Positions 62,680-64,000 of a stretch of 64,000 nt of DNA are shown in pieces (position 1 is the first letter of the stretch; every line of letters starts with the position of its first letter). Source of the DNA: an uncultured Methylophilaceae bacterium (GTDB lineage: Bacteria; Pseudomonadota; Gammaproteobacteria; Burkholderiales; Methylophilaceae); assembly GCA_905618945.1 (NCBI GenBank), contig CAJQTF010000011.1, forward strand, positions 62,001 to 126,000. The letters run 5' to 3'. A program made the translations under genes and the position numbers. Under the pieces are notes generated by a model. It saw only the letters and a list, made by a program, of their open reading frames with translations. It had not been told where the DNA came from and searched no databases.

Positions 62680-63927
62680 TTAATTTTGGGTGGGGAAAGA
62701 GAAATTTTTAGGAAGCATTACCCATATTCTTCCTGATTGTTTCATTGAACCAGCTTTAGACCCTGGAACTTTTCCTTGCCCCCAATAAAAATCTGCTCTT
62801 ACCCCACCTTTAATTGCACCACCTGTATCTTGAGCCATCATAAGCTTATCTAAAGAAATATTTGAGTTAGGCTCAGTTGTTGATAAAAAGATAGGAGCTC
62901 CTAAAGGTATAAATTTTCTATCAATGGCCACAGTTCTTGCAGATGAGATAGGAACACCTAGAGCACCAATTGGCCCAGGGAGCCCTTGAGGTAGCTCTCG
63001 GAAGAAAACAGTGCTAGGGTTAGCATTTAAAAATTTTTGTAGTTTTCTTTTATTTTTTTTGGCCCAGGCTTTGATGCTTTGCATAGAGACTTTGTGCCTT
63101 TTTAACTCACCTTGTCTAATTAAAGCTAATCCCATTGAGCGATATGGGTGTCCATTTTGATCAGCATACCCAACTTGAGTTGTTGAACCATCTTCAAACT
63201 TGATAACGCCAGAGCCTTGAATTTCTAGAAAAAAAGATTCCACAGAATTTTCTACCCATAATAATTCATTGCCTTGCAATGGATAATCTTTTTTTGATAT
63301 TTCTTCTCTTGTGAAATAGGGAATTAATTTATTGCCCTCTACCCGACCTCTTAGTCTTTTATATTTTAAATCTGGATAGACCTCACTAAGGTCGACTGTA
63401 ATTAAATCATGTGGAGGAGTGTAGAGGGGTATTTTATATTTTTTTGTTTTAGTCCTACTTCCGTTTAATACAGGCTGATAATAACCTGTAACCAATCCTT
63501 TTTGAGACCCATCTTCATTTTTTGCTTTATAAAGATCAAAATGCGTATGTAAATATTCTACAACTTGTATATTTGTTGGAGTGGATAAATTCTTTGCAGC
63601 TTCGCAAGCGATCTTCCAATCGTTTATGTTAATTAATTTCTTGCATCCATGCATCCATGCTGACCATGCATGGCTAACTTGGTCTTGTTGAAGTTTCTCT
63701 TCAATTTCTGTCCATTGTGCTTTAACTAATAAGCCATATTGAGGAATTTTTTTTGATGATATATTTATGGTCGGGGGTTGAAGTCTTTTTAGCTTAGCAA
63801 GCTCAGACTTTGCTTCTGCCAACGCATTTTTTTCTAGTTCACAATTGCATGAATTTTGCACGTTTAACTGCCCACAGCTAGTTAACAGAGTAAACAGTAA
63901 AATTAATAAAAAATATTTTTTTTTCAA
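62680..63927 (-). CDS. mltA: membrane-bound lytic murein transglycosylase A
   Basis: MltA cleaves peptidoglycan glycan strands to 1,6-anhydro-muropeptides. The 415-aa precursor is a lipoprotein (KKYFLLILLFTLLTSC). The mature part has VTGYYQPVLNGSRT, LLWVENSVESFFLEIQGSG and the catalytic 3D-type end MMAQDTGGAIKGGVRADFYWGQG, where an Asp is the catalytic acid. The start is TTG and overlaps the apaG stop (ATTGA). Confidence 0.95.
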   Translation of the reverse strand: MKKKYFLLILLFTLLTSCGQLNVQNSCNCELEKNALAEAKSELAKLKRLQPPTINISSKKIPQYGLLVKAQWTEIEEKLQQDQVSHAWSAWMHGCKKLININDWKIACEAAKNLSTPTNIQVVEYLHTHFDLYKAKNEDGSQKGLVTGYYQPVLNGSRTKTKKYKIPLYTPPHDLITVDLSEVYPDLKYKRLRGRVEGNKLIPYFTREEISKKDYPLQGNELLWVENSVESFFLEIQGSGVIKFEDGSTTQVGYADQNGHPYRSMGLALIRQGELKRHKVSMQSIKAWAKKNKRKLQKFLNANPSTVFFRELPQGLPGPIGALGVPISSARTVAIDRKFIPLGAPIFLSTTEPNSNISLDKLMMAQDTGGAIKGGVRADFYWGQGKVPGSKAGSMKQSGRIWVMLPKNFSFPTQN

Positions 63928-64000
63928 TGAAGCGTCCTTGGCATATTTAATTCAAATTTAGGAATTTTTGCATTAAACTCAATTCCTTCCTCAGTAACCA
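63924..64000 (-). CDS. apaG: ApaG domain protein (partial, C-terminal end only)
   Basis: Only the last 25 codons are inside the window. They read VTEEGIEFNAKIPKFELNMP and end RTLH, which fits the C-terminus of ApaG (E. coli: [23 protein letters not shown]). ApaG is a small fibronectin-III-like protein of uncertain role. The stop overlaps the mltA start, and apaG next to mltA is a known arrangement in proteobacteria. Confidence 0.75.
   Translation of the reverse strand, partial: VTEEGIEFNAKIPKFELNMPRTLH

Overview
The window is a chromosomal segment around the replication origin of an AT-rich (roughly one third G+C by eye) gammaproteobacterium-like organism. The order rpmH-rnpA-yidD-yidC-mnmE-mnmG-rsmG-parA-parB-atpIBEFHAGDC-glmU-glmS on the minus strand, diverging from dnaA-dnaN-gyrB on the plus strand, is the classical proteobacterial origin neighbourhood. 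CbbR, fructose-1,6-bisphosphatase, phosphoribulokinase and a transhydrogenase next to it point to a Calvin-cycle autotroph. A marine sulfur-oxidiser lineage such as SUP05/Thioglobaceae would fit, but RuBisCO and sulfur genes lie outside the window, so this is inference only.

Layout: 1-1007 is the start of an unknown secreted protein. 1115-4303 holds glmS and glmU (UDP-GlcNAc synthesis). 4380-11323 is the complete F-type ATP synthase operon. 11407-19370 holds parB, parA, rsmG, mnmG, two perfect parS sites, mnmE, yidC, yidD, rnpA and rpmH. 19371-21073 contains dnaA and the candidate origin sequences. 21074-25521 holds dnaN, gyrB and oxyR. 26433-31518 is a carbon-fixation and redox block: divergent cbbR, then fbp, prk, a broken fbaA/tpiA chimera, pntAA, pntAB and pntB.

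31561-37318 is the accessory part of the window. It has small membrane ORFs, an ECF sigma factor coupled to a membrane-anchored Sel1 protein (probable anti-sigma), a secreted nine-repeat Sel1 protein, small secreted or lipoproteins of unknown function, a lambda-exonuclease/YqaJ-type nuclease and a PD-(D/E)XK nuclease with four cysteines. The sigma gene and the secreted Sel1 gene are preceded by an identical bipartite promoter motif (ATTATCCTGAC, 16 nt, then CGTCT), so they look like one self-contained ECF regulon. This is the best candidate for an undescribed system here.

37322-40823 (minus strand) holds a cyanide-insensitive alternative oxidase, dsbA, a SPOR-domain protein and argS. 40902-53080 (plus) holds priA, thiD, thiE, hemL, gltB, gltD and hemE. 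53082-58934 (minus) holds a TonB-like protein, mpl and B12-dependent metH. 59240-62322 is a nitrogen block: ubiK, then a textbook sigma-54 promoter reading into an outer-membrane protein, glnK and amtB. The window ends with a stand-alone 23-codon pqqA between two terminators, mltA and the 3' end of apaG. No tRNA, rRNA, CRISPR array or insertion sequence was recognised.
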